Shown piece by piece: positions 63,996 to 64,000 of a stretch of DNA of 64,000 nucleotides. The notes under the pieces are model-generated. The model was not told the origin of the DNA. It made no database searches and saw only the letters and a program-made list of their open reading frames with translations. The stretch comes from Bradyrhizobium sp. JYMT SZCCT0180. Its GTDB lineage: Bacteria > Pseudomonadota > Alphaproteobacteria > Rhizobiales > Xanthobacteraceae. The DNA lies in assembly GCF_018130165.1 (NCBI RefSeq), contig NZ_JAFCLZ010000007.1, forward strand, positions 248,001 through 312,000. The letters run 5' to 3'. Numbering within the stretch: position 1 is the first letter of the stretch; each line of letters opens with the position of its first letter. The translations under genes were made by a program, and so were the position numbers.

Positions 63996-64000
63996 ATGAC
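63996..64000 (+). CDS. Start of a further gene cut by the window edge
   Basis: ATG at 63996 with CGGAGA about 9 bp upstream. Only two bases follow, so nothing can be said about the product. Confidence 0.3.

Overview
The window looks like a chromosomal segment of a Bradyrhizobium-type alphaproteobacterium (Nitrobacteraceae). The DNA is GC-rich, the genes are dense on both strands, recA has an alphaproteobacterial SOS box (GAAC-N7-GAAC), and there is a DUF1476 (F1-ATPase zeta-type) protein, a cyanate/nitrate ABC system, and many palindromic intergenic repeats. The genus assignment is inference from gene content and remembered families; no search was run.

Layout. 1-2.4 kb: ergothioneine genes egtB-egtD. 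2.4-6.6 kb: a small hypothetical gene, an LtrA-like membrane protein, a BolA-family protein, a DUF427 protein and an acyltransferase-3 membrane protein. 6.8-13.3 kb: de novo purine genes on the minus strand (purC-purS-purQ, then purL), interrupted by a Bug-type solute-binding protein, a thioesterase and a DMT exporter. 13.6-15.9 kb: DUF1476 protein, LysR regulator, and a divergent isocitrate-lyase/PEP-mutase-like enzyme. 16-22 kb: an ABC importer plus cyanase (cynS) operon, with a divergent PAS-containing sigma-54 activator. The intergenic region holds a near-perfect sigma-54 promoter and three copies of a palindromic activator site. 22-29.3 kb: TPR protein, TrmJ-DUF559 fusion, membrane-anchored alpha/beta hydrolase, icd and a DUF3455 protein. 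29.3-37 kb: alaS, and opposite it the glycine cleavage operon gcvT-gcvH-gcvP behind a tandem glycine riboswitch. 37-40.4 kb: two tandem paralogues resembling DUF1835 proteins, then recA.

40.8-50 kb is a region of very small genes. It has three monocistronic peptide genes with double-glycine leaders, each with a CRP-like TGTGA-N6-TCACA site about 75-87 bp upstream and a GGCCGCC/GGCGGCC terminator-like hairpin downstream. It also has a PilZ gene with a probable leaderless transcript, tandem YKG-x-EYT proteins, several secreted or lipoprotein small proteins, an HdeA-like protein and an exported caspase-fold protein. 49.4-54.9 kb is bracketed by two decayed copies of the same IS1595-type transposase sequence. 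Between them are a Cys-rich protein, an isoprenylcysteine methyltransferase-like protein, an adenylate cyclase/TPR protein and an ABC_sub_bind protein. 55-64 kb: acyl-CoA dehydrogenase with a divergent HxlR regulator, further small proteins, a second PilZ protein, a vanadium-haloperoxidase-like protein lacking a key histidine, and a Tat-exported dioxygenase-fold protein paired with a ferric-reductase-like membrane protein.

Best candidates for something undescribed are the double-glycine peptide cluster with its shared regulatory architecture (41.1-42.8 kb) and the sigma-54-controlled cyanate regulon (16.0-22.0 kb). Palindromic repeats of at least eight types occupy many intergenic gaps; one interrupts the cyanate operon and another supplies the stop codon of a gene.
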